The notes beneath the pieces were generated by a model. That model worked only from the letters and a program-made list of their open reading frames with translations. It searched no databases and had not been told where the DNA came from. The position numbers and the translations under genes were made by a program. DNA of 64,000 nt from Fomes fomentarius (Eukaryota > Basidiomycota > Agaricomycetes > Polyporales > Polyporaceae). Below, one piece after another: positions 12,301-23,768 of this stretch; the first letter of the stretch is position 1, and each line of letters begins with the position of its first letter. The stretch spans positions 3,534,001 through 3,598,000 of the forward strand of contig JABYQN010000001.1 of assembly GCA_022606135.1 (NCBI GenBank), written 5' to 3'.

Positions 12301-12378
12301 GGAGAATGACGAGCGTTGAGCACTGAGAGGAGGGGATAGGGAACACGGAAGAGAGGATCGCCGGATGGACACCGGGGC
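9375..12378. other. Three-kilobase stretch without a recognisable gene
   Basis: After the G-gamma stop the sequence is pyrimidine-rich on the plus strand and full of simple repeats: (CTC)n at about 10125-10150, four GAGGCTA units at about 10286-10316, GGGTGGGT-type repeats near 10362-10388, CTGGTT/TTCTGG repeats near 10930-10975 and GGCGCC repeats near 11316-11335. A 14-bp palindrome AGATCTCGAGATCT lies at 11584-11597. Long open frames exist on both strands but show no motif, no consistent splicing and strong compositional bias. It could hold long untranslated regions or a noncoding transcript, and I see nothing that decides this. Confidence 0.45.
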
Positions 12379-14176
12379 CTATAGTTCGTGGTCTTCGTCG
12401 TCATACGTCTCTTTGATGAGCCTGTCACGACACAAAACCACAGATCAGGATCAGTCTGCACATCGCACAGCATGCCTCTTCCAAGCATGCAAACGCCGGC
12501 AATGCGACGGGGCACACAAGATAGGAGTAGGTGGAAACGTGAGAGAGTGACATACCGATATACAGATGATGGCGGATGGTCACCACTGCGCATCAAGAAG
12601 AACAGTCAGCTGAAAGAAGGATGATGCATCATGGATGATAGAAGGACGCACTCGTTCGTGATGAAGACGTCGACGAGCTCGGGCCCAACGTAATCATAGT
12701 ACGGGTTCACGACGTCCACACGCTCGACGAGCTTGCCTTCCTCGAACCCAAGCACGCTGTTTGGGTCCGCGAAGTCGAGCGCGCCATAGTCGTGGTATAG
12801 GTTCCATAGCGGTGTCAGCTTGAACTGTCCTGCACAGACGACGACTGGTGTCGAGTGTGCACGCGCGGCAGTGGCGGCGAGGAGGGAGCCTGCGATTGCC
12901 ACGAGCCCGCCGTTGGCCAGGATTGCGTGCGCCCCGAGGATCACCTTGTTCACACGGGACATGATGGCAAATATAGAAGAATCGGGGACGAGGAAGGTCG
13001 AGATGCCCGCACTAGACAGCGAGCGCGCCATCTCGTGTCCACTATATGACGGCGCAGTCTCTGCGACGATGACGGTGTAGTTGCGGTTGTGGCCCGCGGC
13101 TTTGAGGAAAGACTCGACAGTCTTTGAGTGGCCGATCGTGAGGATGATCTCGCTAGACGACCACTGACGTCAGTGACCTGCACGCCAGAGCCTCGCGGGA
13201 AGTGAAAGCAAAGATCCCGAGACACGCACTCGGAATGGATGTGGTCCTTCGCGTTCTTCGAGACGTTGTCGTAGACCGTCTCAAGCTCGTCGAGCACGTC
13301 CTGGATCGCCTCCATCAGCACAGGCTTCAGTCCTCGAGCGAACGAATCGGGGTCGTCAGGGTCATCTTCCGTCAGTGTGGCTGTCGCTTCCGACTTTGGT
13401 GCGCTGGAGGTGTGCTTGCGGGGCTGGCCCTGCAGTACGAACTTGCTGATTGTGTAGACGTTACGGGTTGGGGCGACAGAACCTTTTGTGGCCGTGTTGG
13501 CTTCTTCCCGGATATTGTGAAGTACTCGACGAACAGTGTTTCCTACGGTGTGTTCTGCGAAGACATGTTTAGGATACGCAAATATGATGTGTGAGTATCC
13601 AGAACTAGCGGAGGCATGCATTGGGTTGAGCGATCAGAGATAACGTCGGGGTCCACGGGCATATAGCCAGCTATGACCTAAACCAGTGAGATGCGCAGTC
13701 AAGACCGCCCCGTTGTGTTATGTATAACGCCGCTGGCGTGTGGTTCCGAAAACAACAAGACGTGCCGTGGTACGTCTTAGACCTGGGGTTCAGGCAACAG
13801 TGATTGAACTACGGCCTCAGGGCATGCATGCCAATTCAGTGGCACTTGACCACCCGTAGCATCGCCGCAAAAACCAGAAGTACCCAGAACAGTTTGGTTC
13901 AACGTACCTTTGGGTTGTGCTTCTGCCAGTCTCCTACCAACTTCACGCACGATTGCGACAAGTTGTTGTATGTTTGAGAACCGTGCTTTCGAGACAACTT
14001 GTCTGAGTACGAGCACAGTCTCCAAGGCGGCCTCACGAGATCCAACGACTTGTCTTCATTCACAAGGATCAGATTGGAGATCGACCTTGCGCATGTGCAG
14101 AACCTCACCGTCTCCGGAGCTTTGCCACTAGCGTTTCTACGGCTCTGTTGCCGGGGATATGTAGATCGGGTGCCAT
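12379..14176 (-). CDS. GCD7: Translation initiation factor eIF2B, beta subunit
   Basis: A regulatory subunit of the eIF2B complex, which exchanges GDP for GTP on eIF2 during translation initiation in the cytosol. Six exons read on the minus strand: 14109-14176, 13908-14053, 13230-13554, 12652-13152, 12556-12585 and 12379-12421. They sum to 1113 nt (370 residues). The helical N-terminal part contains LRRRQVVGSREAALET, VLVLRQVVSKARF and EHTVGNTVRRVLHNIREE. The Rossmann-like C-terminal part contains EIILTIGHSKTVE, FLVPDSSIF, VNKVILGAHAILANGG and FEEGKLVERVDVVNP, and the end reads VYRLIKETYDDED. The 353-nt intron at 13555-13907 is unusually long for this window. Every junction restores the family sequence, for example PK/EHTVGN. 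The start at 14176 gives the expected short N-terminus. Confidence 0.95.
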
Positions 14177-14429
14177 TACTCTGGAGTAGTGTTGCGAAGA
14201 GTAAGCGGTGAGCGTGTCTGAGGTTGATAGAAAACCGTGATTCAGGGATCTCAGATAGAGAGACTTTTGCAAGGAGTTACAGAGGCGCCCAAATTGACAC
14301 CTTGAAATCGAGTCATGAATTGAGACCACGTGCCGTGGCCTCCGGCGCCTATGTTGCTTCAGCGTCTGAGTTACAGTATGTTGAACTTCGGAGTAGGGGT
14401 TCCTCAGCTACGTTCCCCTTTGCATGGCG

Positions 14430-15545
14430 TATATTAGCCAATATATCCTCTCCTCTGTAGAGGACGGTATATTCTACGTTGAGCCGCGCATGATATTTTC
14501 TCGAAGTAAGTAGTACTTTATCACGGGAAGCAGTGACACGCCCGGGCCAGTGATCAACATTTAAGGGAAGGTATATAATAGGTTAAGACGGGAGACAGAA
14601 CGCTCCCCACCACGGATGGCTCGTCCTCTATGAGCGCGTTTGGAACGACGTCAAGTTGACCGAGCTCAACGAACAAGGGCGTAGAGGCGACTTCATTGGT
14701 TCTAGGGTAATAGTTATCTTTCCCTCTTCCCATTCACCCTCGTGCTTACTTGTCTACTACGATAGATCATCTACTCAACTCTCCGCGTATCGAGTTTTTC
14801 CGAGACCGAGTGAATACTGTCTTGCACTCGAGCAGGAATCCCGCACCTCATCGCTGGATTCGAATTTGTCGGGCAAGAAGATACCCTCGTACCACTTATC
14901 GACTATGCTGAGCAGCCCTTGCAATTTGTCGACCACCAGAAGGAGGTGGGCGTTCGTGTCCCGTTCATGTCCCACGCGGGGGGGGGGAACTTGGAGCTGG
15001 AACGGGGGCGGACTTGAACTATGCGATTTTGTTGGGGACGAAGCGGATAGGGCATGTGAGGGAATCCATGATCTCTGCACTGTGGCGGCTCATATGCGTA
15101 TTGGTAGGTTCTCGCTGTACAAGCATCCGAAAATCATGGAGCTGTGCAAGGAGCAGGAGTTTTGCATCGAAGTCTGTCCCATCTCGTAAGCCTTCTGTCT
15201 GGTGATCCATATAGTTTGCGGCTGACGTCGGTTGTGGCATAAATCTATCCTGGTGCACCTCTTCCTGATGTTGTGTTGGGATGCTTACTGTCAACTGCTA
15301 CTGTAGCGCCTGGTCAGATCTATGCCGATGCACCCGCTCCCGGCTCTCATGAACCAAGGCGCGCACGTCGCCCTATGCTCGGACGACCCGACAGTGTTCG
15401 GCAACATGGGCTTGTCCTTTGACTTCCTCCAAGTGAATTGTGACAATCCGAGAGGCTAGTCATACAGAATAACTAGGTCTTCGTGGATAGTGAGGTCAAC
15501 ACGCTATGAAACTTGCGCGAACTTATATGGGACAGCATCAGAGTT
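14430..15545 (+). pseudogene. Decayed adenosine deaminase (ADGF type) copy
   Basis: Pieces match the intact deaminase at 20460-22640 in the same order and strand. They include SSVEDGIFYVEPRMIF near 14450, RRGDFIGSR near 14680, HLIAGFEFVGQEDTLVPL near 14838, VGVRVPFMSHAGG near 14950, ILLGTKRIGH near 15025, FSLYKHPKIMELCKEQEF near 15110 and a long stretch ending FGNMGLSFDFLQ near 15425. They lie in shifting frames with internal stops, and the catalytic HAGE equivalent is disrupted within a G run. The 5' third, including the HxH zinc motif, was not found. Intron positions are partly kept, so this is a DNA-level duplicate and not a retrocopy. It is quite diverged from the intact gene. Confidence 0.85.
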
Positions 15546-15880
15546 AGCGTCCGAATTGTTGCATCCTTATGTCATTCGATTAGCTCACACTCGTATTGTG
15601 ACAGTATTCGAGCCTAGATCAACTAGAGAAGACAGCAGCATTCTCCACGCTGGAGAGCAATGGGTTGACTCAGATATTATCCTCGATAAGTACGAGGTAC
15701 CCAGGGCGGCGCACACTCTCGGGCATCCCACTACTAGCTGTTGACACGCAACATAATGGACTTCTAGCTCCTGTCCGGTGCGATCACACCACAAGAGAGT
15801 GGAATGTGTAGCATCTTTGTGTATCGAAGGAATTGTGTCTAGTATTGCAAACGGGATCCCCGTTCTCCCCAGCACCCAGA

Positions 15881-17575
15881 TCATCCACGGTACGGGAACT
15901 CTCCCATCTGCTCTGCCTCCATCACACGCATGCCGTCTCCATGGGTCAATTCATAAGCGAGCGACCGGTGCGCTCCAACCTCGTTCACAGTGTGACAGAC
16001 ATGCCAACTCATTAAATCATACCCTTCGACATCGATGGCCACCCAACGCAGCGTTGGACTCGAATGGGTAAGGTATTTGCCCCAATACGAGGCGATCTTG
16101 TTGAGCTCCTTCTGGTCAGGAACTATCCCACTCGGGTCTCTTGTTAACCTCACAAGAATATGGGTGACTTGGGTCATTTTCCTGACAGCCTGCGTGAGTT
16201 TTCCCTATCGTGTGGTGACACAGTGAGGTCAGTGTCATGGTTCAGCCCGGTACGAAATGGTGGTACGCACGATGAGCTCACACGTCAAGCTCCAAGCGGG
16301 ATCAGTTCCGACGACACCCTCGAGGTGCAGGGCGAGTTTGCGGATGGATGTCTTGCAGCCGGTGTCCAATGCTTCGAAGAAGTTGTAAACGATGGCGGTT
16401 TCGCGTTCCTGCTCGACGCGCATCTCCAAAAGCGTGGGGTTTGCTTCCGATAGTACGATTTTGAACCTATCGAACCGACGGCGTTTCCACCCGTCCCTAA
16501 TGGAGACGAAGGGGATCTTCCGAGGCGATGGCAGCGCAAGGGAATAAAGGATAGAGAGATCTTCTGCCCATATTGCTTGAACGTCCGGCCATGCGTCCAG
16601 TAGGTTGTGCTCTTTCCAGTGATACCGACTAACCATTCTCGCTGTATCACCGTTATCGTTACTGCGATAATACCCATCACGTTCGCACAGTGCAAGGTGG
16701 GTGATGTTGGGGAACATAGTCGCAAGCGTGAAAAGGGACAGCTCGTCGTCGAGGCATATTGAGAGCTTGCGTACGCCCACAAAATCCGGCGGCCTCGGAT
16801 TCTCAATGGCACTCCGCCAAGAGTATGACCCTAGGCGTAGCTCAACGAGCGACGATGCGAGACTTTGCAGCTGCCACAGCGCAGTTGTGTCAGGCCCCCT
16901 CAAGTTGGCCTCAGGCCATATTGCCAACCTGCGAAGCGGTAGCTGGGCGAGCTGGTGGAAAACCCTGTGATCATCCTGGGGCCAGCTAGGAATACTGAGC
17001 TCCTCGAGTTTCTTCAGCTCCGAGACTTTGTCATACGCGATTGATGTCGAGGTTTCGTCAAAGTACCAGCCGTCGATAGAGAGTCGACGGAGGTTGGAGC
17101 AATGTTGTATAATCCGGAGTAGGATGTCGAAGACTGCATCAGGAGTGATGCGAGAGCCCGGGTGGGCTGCAGGGACAGAGATTTCGAGGACCTTGATATA
17201 CGGCGAGCGAGTGGAGGACGAACCGATGCGGAGGAAGCGTTCGAAGGACTGAAGGTGGTCTAGTGTGGCGATGGATCGGGATGCTGAAAGATCGCATAGC
17301 GCTTCTACAACGATATTGTTGGATGAACGGCATGTCCTTATTAAGGCAAATAGGTCAGAAGGCGATAGATGGGACAAAATATCCGCGTAGATGTCGTAGT
17401 TGAGCGTTGGAAACGATGCCGGGGGTTCGTTGTTGGGACTGGTTAGCTTCGGAGTACCCGGTAAGTCGTTGCTTTCCGCCAGCAAGGACATGGAACCGTC
17501 CCTGCTCAGAAGCATTGAAGTCGGATTGTGTTTGATAGGGCTGGTTAGAGGACGGTCACATGAAATGGGTTTCAA
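15881..17575 (-). CDS. F-box protein with leucine-rich C-terminal part
   Basis: Probably a substrate adaptor of an SCF ubiquitin ligase: the F-box binds Skp1 and the rest selects a target. Two exons, 16254-17575 and 15881-16181, join through a 72-nt intron (donor GTACCG) and sum to 1623 nt (540 residues). The F-box is near residues 55-95, with FPTLNYDIYADILSHLS and DLFALIRTCRSSNN. It is followed by irregular leucine-rich repeats such as LRRLSIDGWYF, LKKLEELSIPSW, LRRLAIWPEANLRG and ITHLALCERDG. The C-terminal exon continues with MTQVTHILVRL and ends EQMGEFPYRG. It belongs to the large agaricomycete F-box expansion but is not a close relative of the F-box genes at 40-62 kb. The target is unknown. 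Confidence 0.8.
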
Positions 17576-18406
17576 TAAACCAGGAGTTCAGATGGAGGAC
17601 CCACCTTTGAGCTACTCCAGAAAGAGGGTGGGTGGAGGAGGGGGTAAGCTGCTGCATAAAAAAGGCGGAGGAGGCAAGCTTAGAAGAAGCTGTGGAGAGG
17701 TTTCATTCAAGTGAAGAACAAGATTGAAAAATGGACAAACCACGTTTTATATTTCTCAGACACATTGAGAGCGCTGGTCCCGAAATGCATCACTGCGACC
17801 AAAGCGCTGTTTTCAATATGTAGGTACCCACAATACGCGGCTGCCGCCAAGATGGCAAGGAGATAAAGCATGTTTGCGTCAAGCTCCATAACACCAAATC
17901 ACTCAAGAGATGAGTACTTACTTTCGAGACATCTCGGGCGATGTCACTCAAGTGGGCATAAATATGGCATGGGACCGACCTGGAATGAGTCATAACAGGA
18001 ATCCCGTGTCAGGCAGGCTATGAAGTTGCTTGAGCTCGGATACAAGGCAAGCATTGCGACTCGGTACTGGATATAGTACATCATAAGTAAACTTGCGCAT
18101 CTCATCATCAAGTTGGATACCTGTGGCGGTGCCCTGTACTTCTTTTCCCGAGTTCGTGATTCGGACTCCAGTCGACTTCGACTTGTTCCTGACGATAGAA
18201 TTGGTATCTGAAGGCGAGGAAGAATTCGGAACTCAATACAACAGGTATCTTAAGAAACTCCATAGACATGCAACATGCAGAGCAGCCATCCCAATAAGCG
18301 CCCGATGAACCGACGTAGTATGCGACTGCAAGCGAAACCAATTTGACGAGACCAAGTCCGCATGATAGCCTCATTTGTGACCACGTATATGAGTGACTGC
18401 GAATGA
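17576..18406. other. Spacer with possible small membrane-protein remnant
   Basis: On the minus strand, 18108-18410 reads a hydrophobic stretch (LGLVKLVSLAVAYYVG, then VVLSSEFFLAF), and 17707-17889 reads another (MLYLLAILAAAAYCGYLHIE). Both end quickly and I could not connect them into a convincing gene. They may be exons of a small unknown membrane protein or chance frames. Confidence 0.25.
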
Positions 18407-20171
18407 TCAACCGAGTTCGATCACCTCGCTGCTGTCACCTTGCCCCGGCTCATCCGTCTCGAACATGCCCGTGACCGCGTCGGTGAGCGTCTTGAGGAAG
18501 ACGGCCATCTGATCGCGCGAGAACATGAAAGCAGACTTGAATACTCCAAGGCGCTCGGTGAGCTCGGGCGACTCCAGCTCGAGATTGTTCGGCGAGTAGA
18601 GAATTTTCTGGATGAGCTTGTCACGCTCGATCGGCTCTGTCTTCGGGTAATCGTCTGGTCGGTCGAAGATATTCCTAAGCGAGAAGTTGAGGGCTACCAA
18701 TAATCGGCGTCAGTACAGCCTACGATACGGAGCGCGTTTCAGTACTCACAGAACGTGATCTTCTCGTCCGGGTTGTTGTAGGTATAGACACATTGCATGA
18801 TCTGCTCGACGAGTTCTGGCCAGATGTCCGAGTGGTCCTCCTTCATCGACGTGATCAAGACATTCGTCAAGTCCTCGTAAATTGCGATGACAGGGGAGTT
18901 CTTCAGCTCGCCAGACGTAGGTTTCGACTGTCCGACTGTACCCGGTATACGCGCTGCAAGTTGTCTCGCGCGTTCGATCTCCGCGTCGCGTTCTTGTTTC
19001 AGGGCCACCGCTTTGGACGGGTTCGTCAGGGCGCGGAAGGGATACGATTCGAAGAGGTGCTTACTCTCGTCGCGAAGAGCAACGATTTGCTGATCTCGAC
19101 CGGACAACCACGCGTCTCGCTGCTTCACGAGGTCTTTGAGTCGCGTGATCTCTTCAACGAGGTGCCGCTTCTCCTCGTCTGCTGCCTCGCGCGTGAGGAA
19201 ATGGAGGTTGAATGTTTGGTTGGTATTACTGCCGCCCGGAGTTTGTAGTTTTGTGAGCCGTTCGGTGAGTTCTTGTATCAGACTCTCTTTCCCTGAGCTT
19301 GAAAGTGAGAGAGTCGTCAGGCCGAGGTCACCAACCCGCACGTACTTTTCAGGCTTTCGTCCAAGTGCGCCTTGTATTCGGACAACGCTTGTTCGGCTTC
19401 TGAATGACGAATCCGGAAGACCTCTTCCAGCTGCCGAGCTAATCGGTCTCTTTGTGTGGCGATCTGTGCAGACGTCCACCAAGGACGTGTGTCAGAATGT
19501 GTCGGGTTTGTTGAATTTGAATGGTTGGGACTATGCAAACAGAGAACAGGATGTGTACACACCTCTTTGGTTGATTCTCGCGCCTGCTCGAGCTGCGCGC
19601 GCAGGTTCTCCACCTCACGCGCAAGCCGTTCCTCCGCTTTCGACTGGCGTGCCGTAGCCGTCGTAACACCGTCTCGCACCTTCGCCTGCTTGCCTCCCCC
19701 TCCTCTGTTGCCGCGTTGAGCTGGAGGATCTGGTGGTGGCTCATCCTCTTCGACCTCAGCCACCGCGTGTTGATCCACCTCCATCGCCTCGTCCGCGCCG
19801 TTCGTCTGTGGGGGAGGGTCAGCACGTCCCTTCCCCTTCGCAGCTACCGTGCGCTGTGCACCTGCACCGTTGCGCGAGGGTGCCTTCTTCCCAGCGGCCT
19901 TCGCAGGGCCAGCAGCTTCCGTCTCCTCGGCATTCCTAGGTTTCTTGTTCGATGGTTCGACCATTACAATGTCTGGGTCATCGTCATCCTCAAGGCTGAT
20001 CGCGGTGTCAGCCCTAGCGGCAGGTCTCTTGGCTGGGACAGTCTTGGACGCGGGTTTGGATGGTCCTGCGACAGGCCTCGCACTTCCCGCGCGTTGACGA
20101 GGTGCTTTCTTCGGTGGCGGCGCGGGGGTGGTTGGGCCGTAGATGTTATCTGGTAGGACGCGCCTTTTCAT
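18407..20171 (-). CDS. CSM1: Csm1/Pcs1-type chromosome segregation protein
   Basis: Family members are monopolin or kinetochore crosslinkers that clamp microtubule attachment sites and act in the nucleus. Exons 19563-20171, 19342-19463, 18750-19297 and 18407-18693 sum to 1566 nt (521 residues). The N-terminal half is basic and disordered (Lys/Pro/Ala-rich, with EDDDDPDIVMVEP). A long coiled coil follows, with LAREVENLRAQLEQ, IATQRDRLARQLEE and EEKRHLVEEITRLKDL. The C-terminal globular domain includes SPVIAIYEDLTNVLITS, WPELVEQIMQCVYTYN, KITFSLNFSLRNIF and SPELTERLGVFKSAFMF, as in the Csm1/Pcs1 C-terminal domain. An extra upstream exon is possible: an ATG near 20242 could splice in phase to the AG at 20172. 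The coiled-coil plus terminal-domain order supports the call. The exact role in this fungus is inferred. Confidence 0.85.
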
Positions 20172-20459
20172 CTATACTCAGACGTCCTCGACACCGCAAT
20201 GAACGATGAGGGAGACATACCGAACTCGTCGTCTGAAGCATCGGACATCGTGGTGGGAGTAATTGTCTGAGTTCGCGCGCCTTTGTTCACAACGCGGTGA
20301 ACATGGGCGCTTACGCGGTGTGCGACGAGTTCGTCGCGCCCGTTCGTCGAGTCGGGTTTTCCTCTTCAATATCTCAAACCTTCGAGTCAGAGAAGCTACG
20401 GGCCCTTGCATCTTTGAGGACAATTGCGACGACAATATTGTGAAGTGCACGGCGTAGAT
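20172..20459. promoter_or_regulatory. Divergent promoter between CSM1 and adenosine deaminase
   Basis: Only 288 nt separate the two divergent start codons, so the genes must share a bidirectional promoter or have nested leaders. No clear TATA box was seen. If CSM1 uses an upstream exon near 20200-20245 the shared region is shorter still. Confidence 0.55.
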
Positions 20460-22640
20460 ATGGAGGCATACCTCAACAATCGCGAGGAGCTCATCCGCCG
20501 AGACAGGGCCCTCCGACGAGACCATTCGAACGCTGTCAAAATTTCTTCCGAAGAGATCAAGGCAGATAAAGTGCTGAGGAACATACGCGCTGCTGAGGCG
20601 AAGTCGATCTGGGGCCAGCAACTCAACGGGCATAATGGATCACAACAGATGTTCCCCGGCATGGAGTTCTTGACTGGTGCGGCAACATGCTGTCCGTGCG
20701 TACAGTTGCTCATGTAGCCCACAAAGCTCGTGAGACGATCCTGCGCACAAAACTACACAAAATATTGAGTAAGGTGTGTAGGTCCTTGAACTGGGTCCAC
20801 CTCCTCGTCGGTGGGCTGACCCATTGAAGATGCCCAAAGGAGGCCTCCTTCACGTACACTTCGACGCGACGGTGCGCGCGGATGTGCTGCTACGTCTCGC
20901 GTTGAAGCATCCAGCCATGCACATACGCACCGTAGGCTTGGTTTCTCAGGGCAGCCTCCAGACTGTGTTGCCCGAGTTTCGTGCCCTCCCGAAACAAGAG
21001 TGGACGCAGGCGGCGAGCATCACAGACCCGAAGTATGCTCCAGCTACGTGGGTTCCGCTTCAAAATGCCCGTAACAACTTTAGCGAGGCCTTGGGGGGAA
21101 TTGAGGGTTTCGACCGCTGGGTTATCAGCAGTCTCATGATCAATCCTTCAGAGGCATATGGGACGCATAACACTACGTCCAAGGTCAGTATACATCGCTA
21201 CTTAACACTATTGGTGTGCTGACCAGGATGCGTTACAGATCTGGGACAAGTTTGCTAGCACGTTCTTCGTATCTAACGTCAGTCTGGAAACACATTTTCC
21301 GTACTCCCATACCACTGACCCGGGTACAGGGTCTCATACACTACGTGCCTGTCTTCAAGGAGTACGCACGCGAGTTCCTGTTGTCCTCTGTTGAGGATGG
21401 GATCTCATACGTAGAACCTCGTATCCTCTTCTACTTCAAGTGCGTCTTGTCACACGAAATGCCACCTCATGCCCTAGTAATTGATCGCATGTAGGCACTT
21501 CGTAGGCGAGGATGGCAAGGAGAACGTCCCACACCGTGTGTGGTTCGAGATCTACAAGGGCGTCGTAGAAGAGGTCAAAGCCACACTCGAAGCACAAGGG
21601 CGCGGCGACGAGTTCATCGGCTCCAAAATCATCTACTCCACGATGCGCGACGTCACACTGGAGGAACTCGAATGGCACTTCGAAGACTGTCTGGCGCTCA
21701 AGCAGGAGTTCCCTCACCTCGTGGCAGGCTTCGACCTCGTCGGACACGAAGACTCACTCAATCCACTCCTAGACTTTGTCGAACCGTTCCAGAGATTCGT
21801 GAAGAGGCAGCAGGACCTGGGAGTGCATATACCCTTCATCTTACATGCGGGCGAAACGACGGGCGACGGGACAAACGCGGATGTGAACCTCTACGACGCG
21901 ATACTTCTGGGCACGAAGCGGATCGGGCATGGGTATGGGGCGTGTTTAGACAGCACATATATCATGTCACTGACCGTGTTCGGGGCAGGTTCTCTATCTA
22001 CAAACATCCGCATCTCATGGATATATGCCGGGAGAAGGGGATCTGCTTAGAGATGTGCCCTATTTCGTACGCCTCCCCTCTACTTCGCGGTCACGAAGTA
22101 GACTCTCACATGGCGACTTCCTAGGAACGAAATCCTGGTATGCCACCTTTTTGATAGGACGTTCGAGCGCGGAGTGCTCACTCCGGGATCGTAGCGTCTC
22201 ACTGGATCGATGCCCATGCATCCATTGCCTGCGATCATGAACTACGGTGTACCTGTCGCCCTATGCTCGGATGACCCATCTGCCTTCGGGAACATGGGGC
22301 TGTCTTTTGACTTCTTCCAGGTGAGTGCCGCGGAGCATGCATCACAGATCTTGCCACTGTTATCGACACGCCTTTCCCATAGGTGTTCGTCGCAAGCGAC
22401 GTCAACGGGCTCGGTACCTTGCGTCAGCTTGTGTGGGATAGCATCGAGGTGAGTATACATCAATTGGCGATGTGGACGGATGGTCTAGATACCTTCTGAC
22501 TGCGTCGTCCGCAGTTTTCCAGTTTGGAAGGTCAAGAGAAACAACGTGCCTTCCAACTCTTGGAGAAGCGCTGGTCGGTCTTCGTCAAGTACATCTTGGA
22601 TGAATACGGAAGCGAAGAGAATATTGTGCTCAAGAACTGA
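20460..22640 (+). CDS. Adenosine deaminase, ADGF/CECR1 type
   Basis: Hydrolyses adenosine to inosine and ammonia with a zinc ion. The family includes the growth-factor-like ADA2 enzymes. Eleven exons fit: 20460-20676, 20718-20773, 20830-21183, 21239-21277, 21330-21439, 21495-21932, 21989-22066, 22125-22137, 22195-22320, 22383-22448 and 22515-22640. They sum to 1623 nt (540 residues). The N-terminal family helix region reads IKADKVLRNIRAAEAKSIWG. Zinc and catalytic motifs are present: LLHVHFDATV (HxH), FILHAGETTG, RIGHG and LCSDDPSAFG. One exon is only 13 nt long, and the first intron is only 41 nt. No signal peptide is visible, unlike secreted animal ADA2, so a cytosolic or unconventionally exported enzyme is likely. 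A decayed relative lies at 14430-15545. Confidence 0.93.
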
Positions 22641-23228
22641 GTCGCAATGACCATGTGTCTGTAGCTCTAGTCTGCGCCGCCTGTACTGTACTAGGTGAGA
22701 CCGACGGAGCTGATGAGCCTTCGATGACTATTGTGTTTCTGGAGTTGTTATTTCCCCTTCGTCCTATCGGGTCTCACAGCGCGCGTAGCACACGACTCTG
22801 TGCATGACCGCGCCTTGCTCGCGATCATGGCCGTAATTGCCTGCAGCCTGACGACATCCCAACTAGTGAGGTGGCTATGAGCACTGAGATAGCTGAGCGC
22901 GCTGACGTGGCAACGTCTCTTGGCACAGAAGACTTTACAATTGTAGTCTAAGGTCAAACAGAGAACGCAAGACGGTGTTTAGCATACCTATAAGTATCGA
23001 GTATCGATCGCAGGGATGACTGACGACGCAGACGACTGATTATGTCGTCGCTGGTCGACATAGCCGGCCGCTGGAGTGTATGGTACCATTACGAAACGGT
23101 CATGCCGCTGGATCTCGAAAGGGGCAGCCAAACCCACCCATAATTCTATCCCAGACACATTTAATCTACAATCCGTCCGAAATCTGGTGACAACATGATC
23201 TTTGTACACAACCACTTGTCTACACCAG
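22641..23228. other. Spacer without a recognisable gene
   Basis: This is the 3' flank of the deaminase gene. Both strands were read and no exon or known repeat was recognised. Confidence 0.4.
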
Positions 23229-23529
23229 TTAAGCCAGTGTGGCAGTGTCATCAGCTACCCCGGTGTCCTGAGGTACCCCGGCCTGAGGTAACCCGGCCTG
23301 AGCTCCCCCAGTGGCAGCTCCCCCGGTGGAAGTGGCAGCTCCCCCCGTGGAAGTGGCGGCTCCCCCGGTTCCGATGAGAGCCCACCCCGCAGTGGCAGTG
23401 GCAGTTCCCGCGGTAGCAGTGGCAGTTCCTCCAGCGGCAGCTTGCCCGGTGGGAGCTTCAGGTTCAAGTTCCTCCTCTGTGGCAGCTTCCCTGCTGGCAG
23501 CTTGCCCGGTGCTAGCGCCAGCGCCAGCT
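23229..23529. repeat. Imperfect tandem repeat of CAGCTCCCCCGGTGGAAGTGG type
   Basis: Short GC-rich units (GTGGCAGCTCCCCCGGTGG-like and CCTGAGGTACCCCGG-like) recur many times. On the minus strand two frames stay open: one reads Ala/Thr/Gly-rich repeats (ATSTGG), the other Pro/Leu/Gly-rich repeats (GELPLPP). Both could be by-products of the repeat. Confidence 0.6.
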
Positions 23530-23768
23530 TCAGAGCTGCGAATCATCATCAGTAAGATAGAAAACACATTCGTGGAGCAAGCCATCCGTCACGGACTGCT
23601 GCAAGTCGCCGATGCGATTGTTGAGGGTCTGTGCTGATTTGCGTATGGCGTCCAGCATGCGATCAGCGGTGACAAGGCATCAGCACACCCAAACAGTCGC
23701 ATTGTGACGAACTCACTAGCACTGTGCATGTCTTCTAGTTTGTGGGAAGCCTGAGTTGCGTTCGACAT
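23530..23768 (-). CDS. Possible small two-exon protein, function unknown
   Basis: An ATG at 23768 opens MSNATQASHKLEDMHSA. It splices in phase (exons 23717-23768 and 23530-23633) to TQTLNNRIGDLQQSVTDG and stops at 23530, giving 51 residues with an amphipathic, coiled-coil-like pattern. A TATATATC element lies about 75 nt upstream, near 23840 on the plus strand. Further splicing into the low-complexity region to the left is possible but needs a 34-nt intron. It may also be a fragment of a longer gene. Confidence 0.35.
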
